From Micrococcaceae bacterium Sec5.1 (GTDB taxonomy: Bacteria > Actinomycetota > Actinomycetes > Actinomycetales > Micrococcaceae): DNA of 64,000 nt. The notes below the pieces were generated by a model. The model saw only the letters and a list, made by a program, of their open reading frames with translations. It did no database searches and was not told the DNA's origin. The DNA is taken from positions 558,001 to 622,000 of the forward strand of contig CP143430.1 in NCBI GenBank assembly GCA_039636795.1, read 5' to 3'. Both the position numbers and the translations under genes were made by a program. This document shows, in pieces, positions 42,337-49,802 of the stretch (position 1 is the stretch's first letter; each line of letters opens with the position of its first letter).

Positions 42337-42732
42337 TCAATTGAGCACCGGCCGATTGCTGTCTCCGCCAAGAACGGACTGGAGCCCCCTCACCAATTCA
42401 TGTACTTGATCGGCACCAAGATCAAGGGATAGCTCCAACTCTGGTGATTCAAGTCCCAATTTTTGGGCTCCATCCTCCAAGAAGACGACGCGCAGTCTGC
42501 CCTCCTCGACGAGGGCCGACGAAAGGCACCCATAGGCGCAGGCGCCGTTGGTCAAGGTTACGCAGTAGGAGCCCATTCCTAGGGCCACATCCTGCTCATC
42601 GGGATCCAGCGAACGCTGGAATTCCAACTGCCATGCCGGGGCAAGATTCTGATCGGCAAGCACCACGACTTCGAAGCCCATCTCTTCATCCCGAAAGTGA
42701 CTCACGGCCCTAACTGTCATCATGGTCAACAC
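42337..42732 (-). CDS. Imm10-like immunity protein
   Basis: The product is about 131 residues from GTG 42732; ATG 42723 and TTG 42759 are alternatives, and AGGTG precedes the GTG. The pattern SYCVTLTNGACAYGCLSSALVEEGRLRVVFLEDGAQKLGL, then LELSLDLGADQVHELVRGLQSVL, matches the Imm10 family of small immunity proteins found beside polymorphic toxins. No toxin with a secretion domain is in the window, so it looks like an orphan immunity gene. It is flanked on both sides by the island repeat (42302 and 42763). Confidence 0.65.
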   Translation of the reverse strand: MLTMMTVRAVSHFRDEEMGFEVVVLADQNLAPAWQLEFQRSLDPDEQDVALGMGSYCVTLTNGACAYGCLSSALVEEGRLRVVFLEDGAQKLGLESPELELSLDLGADQVHELVRGLQSVLGGDSNRPVLN

Positions 42733-43097
42733 GAAATCACCTATGTCCTCCCAAACCAAACTCGTCCGGTAAAGGATCCCTGAACGGACGCCTCAGCGTC
42801 CGATGATCGACCGGCTTACGGGCGCCACAGAGGTCTAGTGGCCATCAGCATTGGTTCGGATAGAACCCAAAGCCCGGAGGGTGAGCAGAAAAAAGTCACT
42901 CCTGGTCTCGGCTTTGTGACTGACTTGGCCTACCAACGAGGTTCTGACGGCCAGAAGGGAACACGCGTCGGCTACACAGGCAGTGTTGAGGAACTGCGAC
43001 GTCATGGTGATTGACCAGGGCCTTCCGAGTATGTCGGCTGATTCCGGACCCATCGGGACCTCCGCTTCAGGGATGCCACGATTTGCGCCTATGCAGT
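42733..43097. other. intergenic stretch without supported gene
   Basis: The first part holds the island repeat (42763-42826). The rest, up to the endonuclease start, has a 72-codon minus-strand open frame (42835-43053) without a binding site or family pattern, so no gene is called. No mobile element is visible. Confidence 0.5.
42763..42826 (+). repeat. island repeat, complete copy (A, hairpin, B)
   Basis: Part A reads CGTCCGGTAAAGGATCCCTG (42763-42782). A hairpin GGACGC-CTCA-GCGTCC follows at 42786-42801. Part B reads CCGGCTTACGGGCGCC (42811-42826). This is the only copy where A and B are separated by a hairpin. It lies upstream of the Imm10-like gene. Confidence 0.75.
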
Positions 43098-44054
43098 ATG
43101 AATGAAGACATGATCAGCAGCTCGCCAGAACCGACAGTGAAGCTAGCCGTTTCTTCGGGTATGAATTTCTGGTGGGCTATTCAGTCCGAGAACTTCGGAG
43201 CTGTTTTTCCTGACGGCACTCTCTGGGCCCCGTTGCGCGGCAGCAAAGGGCAGAAGGTCGCCTCATGGGAGACGTTGCATGGCGTGCGTCCGGGGGATAT
43301 TGTCCTGCATTTTTCCACGCCCTTTGTATGTGGCATCAGCCGTGTGGCCACGTTGCCCTCGCCTGCCTACCCACCCCTACGCGGGTATAAAGAGCCCTCC
43401 GACACGGCCGGTGTGCTGGCCCTTACGGACCCTCTTCATGAAGTACTCATCCCGTGGGAAGACGTCAAGAACATCTTGCCTTGGGGGCAAGGTCCATTGA
43501 CCGTCAACGGGACCTTGAACAGGGGCTACCTCTTTAGGTTGGACAACGAAGCTGCCTCGCGAGTGTTGCAGCAAGCAGGTCTCGAAGCTACGGCTGATCA
43601 TGATGAAGGTAAGTCGTCTTTCGACGGGTACCAAGGTGGTCCAAGTGATAAGTGGACCCTCGGCGCGGTCCGAACTGAACAGCGTTTCCTACGGAGCCAG
43701 CAGCTTCAGCTCCGAGGCAGCTCCTGCTCACTTTGCGGACGCCCATTTCCGGAAGAATTCCTGGTCGCTGCCCACATCAAGCCCCGCTCGGCCTGCTCCG
43801 AGATGGAACGAGCGGACACCCGGAACGTTTCTATGCTCGCGTGCCTCTTCGGTTGCGACGCCCTCTTCGAGTTCGGTTACGTAGTGGTGGGCGATTCGGG
43901 CGTCATCGAACCTGGCAGGACAGCCCCTGAACAGATCCGGGAACGGATTGAGTCTATCGTTGATGAAAAGTGCAGAGCTTATGATGAACACTCGCGAGGA
44001 TACTTCGATTGGCATCGGCAGACACACCTAAGAGAAAGGCCGATCGCGAAATGA
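43098..44054 (+). CDS. EVE-like/HNH endonuclease, putative modification-dependent restriction enzyme
   Basis: The product is 318 residues from ATG 43098. Residues about 20-160 (MNFWWAIQSENFGAVFPDGTLWAP, VRPGDIVLHF, GPLTVNGTLNRGYLF) resemble the EVE/PUA-like base-reading fold: an aromatic cluster plus the RPGDIV turn. Residues 205-275 form an HNH nuclease: Cys210-x2-Cys213, the AHIKPR motif with His226, Asn243 in TRNVSM, and LFEFG. EVE-HNH proteins include 5-methylcytosine-dependent nucleases, so a type IV restriction role against modified phage DNA is likely. It is convergent with an OGG-fold gene. Confidence 0.8.
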   Translation: MNEDMISSSPEPTVKLAVSSGMNFWWAIQSENFGAVFPDGTLWAPLRGSKGQKVASWETLHGVRPGDIVLHFSTPFVCGISRVATLPSPAYPPLRGYKEPSDTAGVLALTDPLHEVLIPWEDVKNILPWGQGPLTVNGTLNRGYLFRLDNEAASRVLQQAGLEATADHDEGKSSFDGYQGGPSDKWTLGAVRTEQRFLRSQQLQLRGSSCSLCGRPFPEEFLVAAHIKPRSACSEMERADTRNVSMLACLFGCDALFEFGYVVVGDSGVIEPGRTAPEQIRERIESIVDEKCRAYDEHSRGYFDWHRQTHLRERPIAK

Positions 44055-44086
44055 GCGCCGGAGGTCGGCGGACGTAGTCCGACTAC

Positions 44087-44782
44087 TCATCCGCGTCCTG
44101 TCGCCAGTCTGAAGATTTCGGTTTCGACTTGTGCTCTCGTTCGACCGTACGGCTCCCCCCAACCTGCGAGCAGGTCTAAATATTCGCCATAGGAATCGGT
44201 GCGGTTCTTCTCAAGAGGCACCCCGGCCCGGTCCTCGAGCCACCCAACTATCCGGTCATCGAAGATCGGGGCGGCATTCGGATCCTCAGTGCCACCGAGG
44301 GCTGACGTGAAGTATAACCACTTGGTGAAGTAGGAGGACCTGAGGTGGAGGATACGGCCCTCGTTGTTCATCAACCTGAAGGCCTCGAGCGCTCCATCTG
44401 CCCGCACGGACTTGGCACCTGCTTCCAGCCGGTCCGCGACAGAGTAATCCACAGGTTCAAAGACTGTACCGCCGCTTTTGGATTTGGTCTGGGTCAGTAT
44501 CCAGCGTGTCCGCAGAGCACCCATACCAGCGGTGGTACCCCACCCCCACACCATCACCGCGATAAACGCGGAGAGCACCTTGCCCGTGCCCAGCTCTGCC
44601 GAGACCGTGTCAAGGGTTGACTCCCGGCTTACCCGCTCGGGAAGACCGTCGAGGAGCGCCAGAACGTCCGGAAGGTCGTGCATCTGGTCGTGCCACGGCT
44701 GCTTCGCCCAAGGGAATGGGCTCTGCGGCCGGGCTTCGCCATCGAGGGCTTCGGCTAGTACGGCTGGGATGCGCGTTGTCAT
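44087..44782 (-). CDS. OGG-fold protein (8-oxoguanine glycosylase-like, defence-associated family)
   Basis: The product is 231 residues. The middle reads VMVWGWGTTAGMGALRTRWIL, then ADRLEAGAKSVRADGALEAFRLMN, then RILHLRSSYFTKWLYFTSALGG and IFDDRIVGWLEDRAG. This order (GTTG-like turn, helix pair, the T-K-WLYF segment, then D-x-R-V) is that of the OGG-fold orphan family in actinobacteria; the usual FTKFLYF Lys is present. True OGG/MutM glycosylases use such a Lys as nucleophile, so base excision is possible but unproven. It is convergent with the HNH gene across 32 bases, and the pair is enclosed by repeats at 42763 and 44890. Confidence 0.65.
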   Translation of the reverse strand: MTTRIPAVLAEALDGEARPQSPFPWAKQPWHDQMHDLPDVLALLDGLPERVSRESTLDTVSAELGTGKVLSAFIAVMVWGWGTTAGMGALRTRWILTQTKSKSGGTVFEPVDYSVADRLEAGAKSVRADGALEAFRLMNNEGRILHLRSSYFTKWLYFTSALGGTEDPNAAPIFDDRIVGWLEDRAGVPLEKNRTDSYGEYLDLLAGWGEPYGRTRAQVETEIFRLATGRG

Positions 44783-44889
44783 GGGCCAATCCTCGCCCAG
44801 CCCATGGACATTTTCGCGGTTCGCGCTGGCATGTCGTTGGCGAACAAATCAGCGCCCCCCTTTTTCAGCCCCAAAGGCACCGCGACTGT

Positions 44890-44916
44890 CCCGGTGAGGG
44901 ATCAGCTTACGGACGC
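44890..44916 (+). repeat. island repeat, fused A-B copy
   Basis: CCCGGTGAGGGATC is followed directly by AGCTTACGGACGC. Over 27 bases it differs from the minus-strand copy at 46521-46547 at three positions. It lies between the OGG-fold gene and the 45018-45236 gene. Confidence 0.75.
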
Positions 44917-45017
44917 AGGTCCACCGGATTATGGAGTTGGCTTTGACCCAGTAGGAATCTGGAGACCCCGGCCAGACAACCGACCCCTATCCATGCTCTC
45001 GAAATGGCCAGGGTTCT

Positions 45018-45236
45018 TTACTCTGGCACATAGGGAAGAGTGTTCATCGCTCGTGCTAGATCACCCTGCAGTCGGCGCACCTCCCGCCGATGAAAGCCGA
45101 CACGAGTATGAAACTCATTTTCGTCGAGAGCTTCCAATGTCTCACGCAGGGACGACCAAAAAATTTGAAGCTCATCTACGGACAGCTTCAGCCTGACTTC
45201 CGCGACAGGTACCTCAGGATCAAATTCCAGCTGCAT
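45018..45236 (-). CDS. small hypothetical helical protein
   Basis: The product is 72 residues. MQLEFDPEVPVAEVRLKLSVDELQIFWSSLRETLEALDENEFHTRVGF is followed by REVRRLQGDLARAMNTLP. The first 20 residues suggest a beta hairpin; the rest is two amphipathic helices. GGAAG about eight bases before ATG 45236 supports the start. No family is recognised; the size and composition would fit a small adaptor or antitoxin, but nothing proves it. It is bounded by repeats at 44890 and 45338. Confidence 0.55.
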   Translation of the reverse strand: MQLEFDPEVPVAEVRLKLSVDELQIFWSSLRETLEALDENEFHTRVGFHRREVRRLQGDLARAMNTLPYVPE

Positions 45237-45337
45237 AGTTCACTTCCAAAACTTTGGCTACGAAGACGTGAAGTAATCCTAGCCATCCCGTTGCTACCGA
45301 GCCGCAGCCAGGGAGGCGGAGGAAGGTAAGTCATGGG

Positions 45338-45390
45338 CGTTCGGTGAAGGATCCTCTATCGAACGCTCTGGTCCTCTCCTCTGAGAGCGT
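45338..45390 (+). repeat. island repeat, A-part followed by hairpin
   Basis: CGTTCGGTGAAGGATCC (45338-45354) matches the copy at 48502 with one difference. A hairpin with arms ACGCTCT (45363-45369) and AGAGCGT (45384-45390) follows, in the same place as the hairpin in the 42763 copy. Confidence 0.7.
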
Positions 45391-45490
45391 CGTTGTTAGG
45401 TCAGCCGCAGCCTGAGGGCAACGGCCACCTCATCGGCGCGCCCACAAAGCGTGGGCGTGGACAGCGCATGTGAAGAATCAACTCCTGTGT

Positions 45491-46017
45491 TCAGCGGCGA
45501 CTTCCCCACGTCTTGTGCCAGTACTCAGCGTTCTTGCTGCTGGAGCATAGGATGGCGTCCGGCTGCGGCGAAGCTGGCCACATCTCCAGCAGGTAATGAT
45601 CGACCACCTCGTCGGAGAATTCTCCGTCATGGCCTTCGTCGCGGCCTCGGGCACTGGTCCGCAATCGGTAGCTGCCGGGCGTCACATCGCGTAGTTCGCC
45701 GCTGTTCTCGTCGCCCCAGGAAGTCCACCGTATGAAATGTCCCTCGGGAAGAGTGAAGGACACCTCGACGATGTCCTCCCACGGGGAATCGGGGTACAGC
45801 TCAGGTGCCTCATCCAGGAGCACGATGCGCACGTCAGACCGTCCCGATCGTCGGCCGAAATGGAGATAGATCCCATCCGCATGGACGCCCCGACCAGGCC
45901 ATTGACCTGGTCGTCGAAGAAGCGTTCAAAGATTCCATCGAAGCCATAGCCGGCCCAATGCAGGTCGAACTGGCCGTAGTCGGTCATGATGACTTGGTCG
46001 AGCAGCACTCTTTCCAT
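45491..46017 (-). pseudogene. small orphan gene split by a frameshift
   Basis: The 5' part from ATG 46017 reads MERVLLDQVIMTDYGQFDLHWAGYGFDGIFERFFDDQVNGLVGA. Near 45880 the meaningful reading moves to another frame: GIYLHFGRRSGRSDVRIVLLDEAPELYPDSPWEDIVEVSFTLPEG, then GSYRLRTSARGRD and VVDHYLLEMWPA. The two parts join into one continuous beta-rich protein of about 175 residues resembling a known actinobacterial orphan family, so a frameshift in the GCGTCCATGCGGATGGG stretch broke it. The 3' part alone could start at an internal GTG and be made as a 113-residue protein. A sequencing error is the other explanation. Confidence 0.65.
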
Positions 46018-46047
46018 GGCATCAGGATAAAGGTGGCACCGAGAGGG

Positions 46048-46440
46048 TCATTCAGCTACGTCCGCGAAGTACTGTGCGACGTCGTAATTGCCGATCAGTC
46101 GTGCAAACCCAACGGGGGTCTTGCCACCTCCGTTGATGCAGAATGGATCAGCTCCGTACGAACGCAGGAGTTTGATCAGTTCGCCACGGCCGTTTGAATT
46201 ACCGACAGCAGTAAAGAGCGCAGTGTTGCCCCAGCCGTTTTGCAGGTCAACAGTGGCGCCGGCACGGAGCAAAGCAGCAGCTGCGGCGACAGCATATTCC
46301 TGCGCAGCAAAATGTAGTGGCGTGAATCCGGCCTTGTCCTGGGCATCGGGCGAAGCACCGTCGGCCAAGAGCGCCTCTACGGTGGCAACATCATTTTCCA
46401 GGGCTGCGTGGTGGAGCGCTGTGCGGTTCATCCGGTCCAT
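46048..46440 (-). CDS. ankyrin-repeat protein
   Basis: The product is 130 residues and nearly all ankyrin repeats: RTALHHAALENDVATVEALLADGASPDAQ, FTPLHFAAQEYAVAAAAALLRAGATVDLQ, NTALFTAVGNSNGRGELIKLLRSYGADP and KTPVGFARLIGNYDVAQYFAD. Four units form a complete short solenoid. Such mini-ankyrin proteins act as binding partners or inhibitors. The frameshifted gene lies 30 bases downstream on the same strand, so they formed one transcription unit. Repeats at 45338 and 46521 enclose the pair. Confidence 0.85.
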   Translation of the reverse strand: MDRMNRTALHHAALENDVATVEALLADGASPDAQDKAGFTPLHFAAQEYAVAAAAALLRAGATVDLQNGWGNTALFTAVGNSNGRGELIKLLRSYGADPFCINGGGKTPVGFARLIGNYDVAQYFADVAE

Positions 46441-46507
46441 ACGTGCAGTCTGCCATCCGGTAACCAGCGGCCGAGAGCGACGTGCGGGTCTACCACAGGC
46501 TTCGTTC

Positions 46508-46547
46508 AGGTCCCTTCAGAGCGGCCGTAAGCCGATCCCTTACCGGG
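46508..46547 (-). repeat. island repeat, fused A-B copy in opposite orientation
   Basis: Read on the minus strand, CCCGGTAAGGGATC is followed by GGCTTACGGCCGC and then TCTGAAGGGACC. It matches 44890-44916 (three differences in 27) and the extension matches the 42302 copy. It lies between the ankyrin and DUF695-like genes. Confidence 0.75.
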
Positions 46548-46721
46548 CTGAGGGGTGTGCCAAATAGCGCTGTGAAAACATTCATCTCCAAAGGTCCCAA
46601 AGCGCGGCGTTCCACAAACAATTTCGACTGTGGGCAGGTGTCTCGAAAACCTGTACTTTACGAGGCACTATGCGGCAAAGGAAGTGCAGGGCCGGGTCTG
46701 TTGGACGGAGCACCCTGGCTC

Positions 46722-47747
46722 CTATGAGAATTGGCGCAGATCCGTCCATCCAGGATCGGGTACTTGTGTAGTGGCAGCGTCAACTAAGCGGGCAGCTGCT
46801 TCGATAGACGCATGTCCGTTCTGGTCGTCGGAATCAGTGTAATAGTGGAGCACTCTGGTTCCAGCCGCTGTTTCATGGGCCACTAGGATCCCCCGCGGCC
46901 CGAGTGCCGCAGTGATGTTGTCCTCGATTTGGCGGAGACGGTTCAAAGCGGTTTCGGTTGGCAAACCATCGTCCCGTTGGTCTGCATACGCGAGGCTCAC
47001 CTCAGTATGGAGGTCGAAGACCGGGTAATCGATCCACCGTAGCGGCCTACGGGCCAGGACAACCATCCGCTCGCCTGCTGGCGTCGTGCCCTGCAGAAGG
47101 GCCCAGTTGTCCGGTTGTGCTTGTGCAGTCATCCTGTTGATGGCTTCGACGAGATCAGTTGCTGAAGCCGTGGCTACATCGGCGCTGGTGGTTGCGTTGA
47201 TAGCTCCCACCCACCGTTCGACGCCATCTTCGCCCAGAAGCCAGTCAAGAAACAAGAAGGAGACCCGAAGAGGTTCATTCCCTGGCATTTGACCGAACAG
47301 AGGGTGGTAAACCTCGACGTCGATACTTTCACGCAGGTCATCCACGCTGAGGCCGAACCGGATATCCCGGAGTGGGAACTTAGTGCCCTCGATGTCCAAG
47401 ACATTCTCGATAACGCCGGGCACCGGCTGACGGGCCGAGGCGAAGTCCCAAACCTCGTCAGCGGAAGGGGCTGCGCGCAGCCATTGTTCTGCGACTCTGC
47501 GTAACGCAGCATCACCCTCAGCACTGACGACCAGAAGATGGTCCGAGCGATGACCGCGACCGGTGTCCCACGCCAAGTCAGGATGCACCTTGGCGAGTTG
47601 CTGGGTCATGACGCTGGGAAGGTCGTCCCACTCTCCGGTCTGCACTGCGGTGCCGATGCGGTTTCTTCCCTCAGCGGTCCACCATTCCCAGAAAGCGCTA
47701 ATCGGATGTACTGGGGCCGGAGTGACCTTGCGCCGAAAAATTCCCAT
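46722..47747 (-). CDS. DUF695-like protein
   Basis: The product is 341 residues from ATG 47747; the frame is open further upstream but the protein starts naturally at MGIFRRKVTPAPVHPISAFWEWW. It has an N-terminal half (ISAFWEWWTAEGRNRIGTAVQTGEWDDLPSVMTQQLAKVHPDLAWDTG) and a C-terminal half with NWALLQGTTPAGERMVVLARRPLRWIDYPVFDLHTEVSLAYADQRDDGLPTE. The latter resembles the DUF695 domain, here with RGILVAHETAAGTRVLHYYTDSDD. No enzymatic activity is known for the family. No signal peptide is present. It is enclosed by repeats at 46521 and 47841. Confidence 0.75.
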   Translation of the reverse strand: MGIFRRKVTPAPVHPISAFWEWWTAEGRNRIGTAVQTGEWDDLPSVMTQQLAKVHPDLAWDTGRGHRSDHLLVVSAEGDAALRRVAEQWLRAAPSADEVWDFASARQPVPGVIENVLDIEGTKFPLRDIRFGLSVDDLRESIDVEVYHPLFGQMPGNEPLRVSFLFLDWLLGEDGVERWVGAINATTSADVATASATDLVEAINRMTAQAQPDNWALLQGTTPAGERMVVLARRPLRWIDYPVFDLHTEVSLAYADQRDDGLPTETALNRLRQIEDNITAALGPRGILVAHETAAGTRVLHYYTDSDDQNGHASIEAAARLVDAATTQVPDPGWTDLRQFS

Positions 47748-47840
47748 GTCTACCTCTGCTTGGGCGGCACGATAAGCCGCAATGCAGAATCTACCGGAAA
47801 GTTCTGACGGAACTCCCCTTAAGGTCACACTCGTGTCTAC

Positions 47841-47860
47841 GGCCGCCCGTAAGCCGGTAC
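47841..47860 (-). repeat. island repeat, B-part
   Basis: GGCCGCCCGTAAGCCGGTAC, read on the minus strand, gives CCGGCTTACGGGCG, identical to the B-part at 42811. It lies between the DUF695-like gene and the 47938-48396 gene. Confidence 0.65.
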
Positions 47861-47937
47861 GTGCGTTCAAGCGCCCGTATGGGGACGGCTCACCGGGACA
47901 CGGAACAAGATGCGTCCCGCCGGGATATATTTCCCTC

Positions 47938-48396
47938 GTGAATAGTAACGAAAGGGCGCGAGCAATCTTCCTTTGCGAGCAGACGGGGCTGATTCCGCCC
48001 CACGAGCTGCCTGACTTCGCCACTGAACTTCTCGTCCTGGGCTATGACACCCCTTCACTTCGTGAACTGGCAGGCCTCCCGACAGGTGACCGGGCCGACT
48101 CGGCAGATATGTGGAATGCAGTCCGCGATGAACTCAGCGTCCGGCACGAAGACGAAGCGGAAGCGGCGAGGTTTCTCCTGAAGTACTGGGCTCAGGAGAC
48201 TGTCGAAGGACGGATCGACATCCTCGCCGGGTCGAGACTCATGAACCGGGTCGGCTGGTTCCCTCTGAGGCAGCCCGCGGAGCTGAACGAGCTCGTATAC
48301 CTCTTGGACCTCTGGGACGAAATGCCCCAGCGCCGCGAGCAAACTACCGCGGAGCTTCTTGCCTTCGCGCGGAACCTGATGGGCAACGAAAGCTAA
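47938..48396 (+). CDS. hypothetical helical protein
   Basis: The product is 152 residues from GTG 47938, with no strong binding site. The sequence NSNERARAIFLCEQTGLIPPHELPDFATELLVLGYDTPSLRELAGL, then ADMWNAVRDELSVRHEDEAEAARFLLKYWAQETVEGRID, then LNELVYLLDLWDEMPQRREQTTAELLAFARNLMG, predicts an all-helical acidic protein. The pattern is widespread among small orphan genes next to immunity genes in actinobacteria, but I cannot name the family. Enclosed by repeats at 47841 and 48502. Confidence 0.65.
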   Translation: MNSNERARAIFLCEQTGLIPPHELPDFATELLVLGYDTPSLRELAGLPTGDRADSADMWNAVRDELSVRHEDEAEAARFLLKYWAQETVEGRIDILAGSRLMNRVGWFPLRQPAELNELVYLLDLWDEMPQRREQTTAELLAFARNLMGNES

Positions 48397-48501
48397 CTTC
48401 GACCGAATCCCAAGCAGTCGATGCCTACTCCGTGACAATCTTCGACATGGAAGATGACTGACTTCGGTCCCGAGACTGAGGGGAAGCAATAACAAGACGC
48501 C

Positions 48502-48520
48502 CGTTCGGTAAAGGATCCCC
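48502..48520 (+). repeat. island repeat, A-part
   Basis: CGTTCGGTAAAGGATCCCC. One mismatch to the 45338 copy over 17 bases. It lies between the 47938-48396 and DUF6188-like genes. Confidence 0.7.
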
Positions 48521-48679
48521 TAATGGCACGGTTCTGAACGGAATCGTAATCCCCAGCGGAGGCAGTGTGCTGGCGTGACCCAGTTGAGCGGCGACCGGCA
48601 GATGTATGGCTAGAGGTCCGTTCTGCGGGCAATGGCCATTGGGGCACGTCTAGGGTTGAACGCAGGAGGAAGGTGGGCA

Positions 48680-49108
48680 GTGGTAGATGTTCCGGCATCC
48701 CTGAGCGGAGCTCAGAGATTCGAGGGTTACTGGCTTCTCGATGTCAGCGCCCAACTCATCCTGCAACTCGTCTTGGATTTCCAAGTAACTCTGGTTCTCG
48801 AACACTTCAGAATCACCATCGAAGAGAGCTTCGTTCTCGAGCACCCCGATGGCACTACACATGTAGTCGAACCCGGCGGCGATTTCGACCAGCTCGCCCC
48901 CGTTCTTCCGCTCTCACGCTCCAAGATTGTTGCTGAGGGAAGAGCGTTCGACGACGGACGTCTTGAAGTCGTCATGCAGGATGGCTGCCGGCTGACTGTG
49001 GTGCCGGATCCCGAGTCGGCGTACGAATCATGGAACCTCACGGGGCCAGACGGACTAAGGATCGTGTCCATGCCCGGAGGCGAGCTAGCCCTTTGGGGCA
49101 GCCCGTAA
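48680..49108 (+). CDS. DUF6188-like protein
   Basis: The product is 142 residues from GTG 48680, with AGGAGGA nine bases upstream; an ATG at 48632 lacks a binding site. SLSGAQRFEGYWLLDVSAQLILQLVLDFQVTLVLEHFRITIEESFVLEHPDGTTHVVEPG is followed by the highly characteristic close SAYESWNLTGPDGLRIVSMPGGELALWG. This matches the DUF6188 family of small beta-rich actinobacterial proteins, of unknown function and often in immunity-gene clusters. The stop codon is inside the next repeat copy. Confidence 0.75.
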   Translation: MVDVPASLSGAQRFEGYWLLDVSAQLILQLVLDFQVTLVLEHFRITIEESFVLEHPDGTTHVVEPGGDFDQLAPVLPLSRSKIVAEGRAFDDGRLEVVMQDGCRLTVVPDPESAYESWNLTGPDGLRIVSMPGGELALWGSP

Positions 49109-49118
49109 AAGGATCCCT
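49102..49118 (+). repeat. island repeat, A-part overlapping a stop codon
   Basis: CCCGTAAAAGGATCCCT. The TAA at 49106-49108 is the stop of the DUF6188-like gene, so the repeat abuts the coding end exactly. Confidence 0.6.
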
Positions 49119-49154
49119 CACTGCGATACGAGTCGAGTCAGACAGCGGCACCGG

Positions 49155-49637
49155 TCACTTCTTGGCGACGATCATAGCTAAAAGGTCGTCTAGACTTCCG
49201 TGGCACTTCTCCAACTCCGGTAGGTGGTAGAACGTGCTGGTGGTCTCAACGTTGTTGATGACTTCATCCTGCGAATGCAGGATTGTCCTTCTGCCTTGAG
49301 CAATCGCGGTGGCAAGCTCAACATGTGTGCCCTTCCCGCCTGGAAGCAGGATTAGGACAACGTCGGCACTCATCACTGTGTCTCTCTCATGCTGCCCGAT
49401 AGAGCGCAGATCGCGGAGGGCGACGGTACCCGCATCGCGTGCACACGCGTTCTGGGTCCAGTCGTACGTGTTGACGTAGCCCTTGGATAGCTTCGGACGA
49501 TGACAGTGACGACTCGGATCACCCGGAAACCGGCTCCCGAAAAAAGTTTCAAAAAAGTTCGTACCTTGCGTAACCCTTTGGCGTACCCCGACGATTACGT
49601 CTTTGAAAGGGCCGAGCTGGAATTTGTCCCCCATCAT
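49155..49637 (-). pseudogene. nucleoside 2-deoxyribosyltransferase-like gene with damaged N-terminus
   Basis: From about 49487 to 49155 the minus strand reads GYVNTYDWTQNA, SIGQHERDTVMSADVVLILLPGGKGTHVELATAIAQGRRT and NNVETTSTFYHLPELEKC. This is the C-terminal two-thirds of the deoxyribosyltransferase-like (Rossmann) family. The expected N-terminal FYIASSFRN-type strand-loop is absent in frame; a GFRVIRVV-like stretch occurs in another frame near 49520, which suggests a frameshift. The only ATGs of the frame (about 49637) lie inside a hairpin and have no binding site. So the gene is probably broken. It is the last gene of the island. Confidence 0.55.
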
Positions 49638-49650
49638 GTTCCAGCTCGGC
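49611..49650. terminator. hairpin at the right edge of the island
   Basis: GCCGAGCTGGAA (49611-49622) pairs exactly with TTCCAGCTCGGC (49639-49650) and is followed by TCTTCTCTTTCC. It looks like the terminator of a plus-strand transcript, but no plus-strand gene precedes it, so its gene may have been lost when the island formed. Confidence 0.6.
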
Positions 49651-49802
49651 TCTTCTCTTTCCTGAAGAGATTTTGAGGGACATGATGGGCCTTCCTTGGG
49701 GCCGCCCGGTTGAGCAGATACCCTTGGTGGGTTGCCCGTCGAGCAAAGGCGGACGACCTGGCTCCAAGCCCGGACCTGCCGCCGATCGAAAGTCTCTTAA
49801 CT

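Noticed and set aside
42835..43053. Minus-strand 72-codon frame before the HNH gene
   Set aside because: No binding site, no recognisable pattern, and close to the repeat; judged non-coding.
44804..45196. Plus-strand frame of 130 codons after the OGG-fold gene
   Set aside because: It runs through the island repeat at 44890 and overlaps the better-supported minus-strand gene 45018-45236; no family pattern or binding site.
41261..49118. Classical integron with attC sites
   Set aside because: The island repeats are about 15-65 bp, lack the paired R/L box arrangement of attC sites, and no tyrosine integrase IntI is in the window; genes also lie in both orientations. The cassette idea is kept, but not as an integron.
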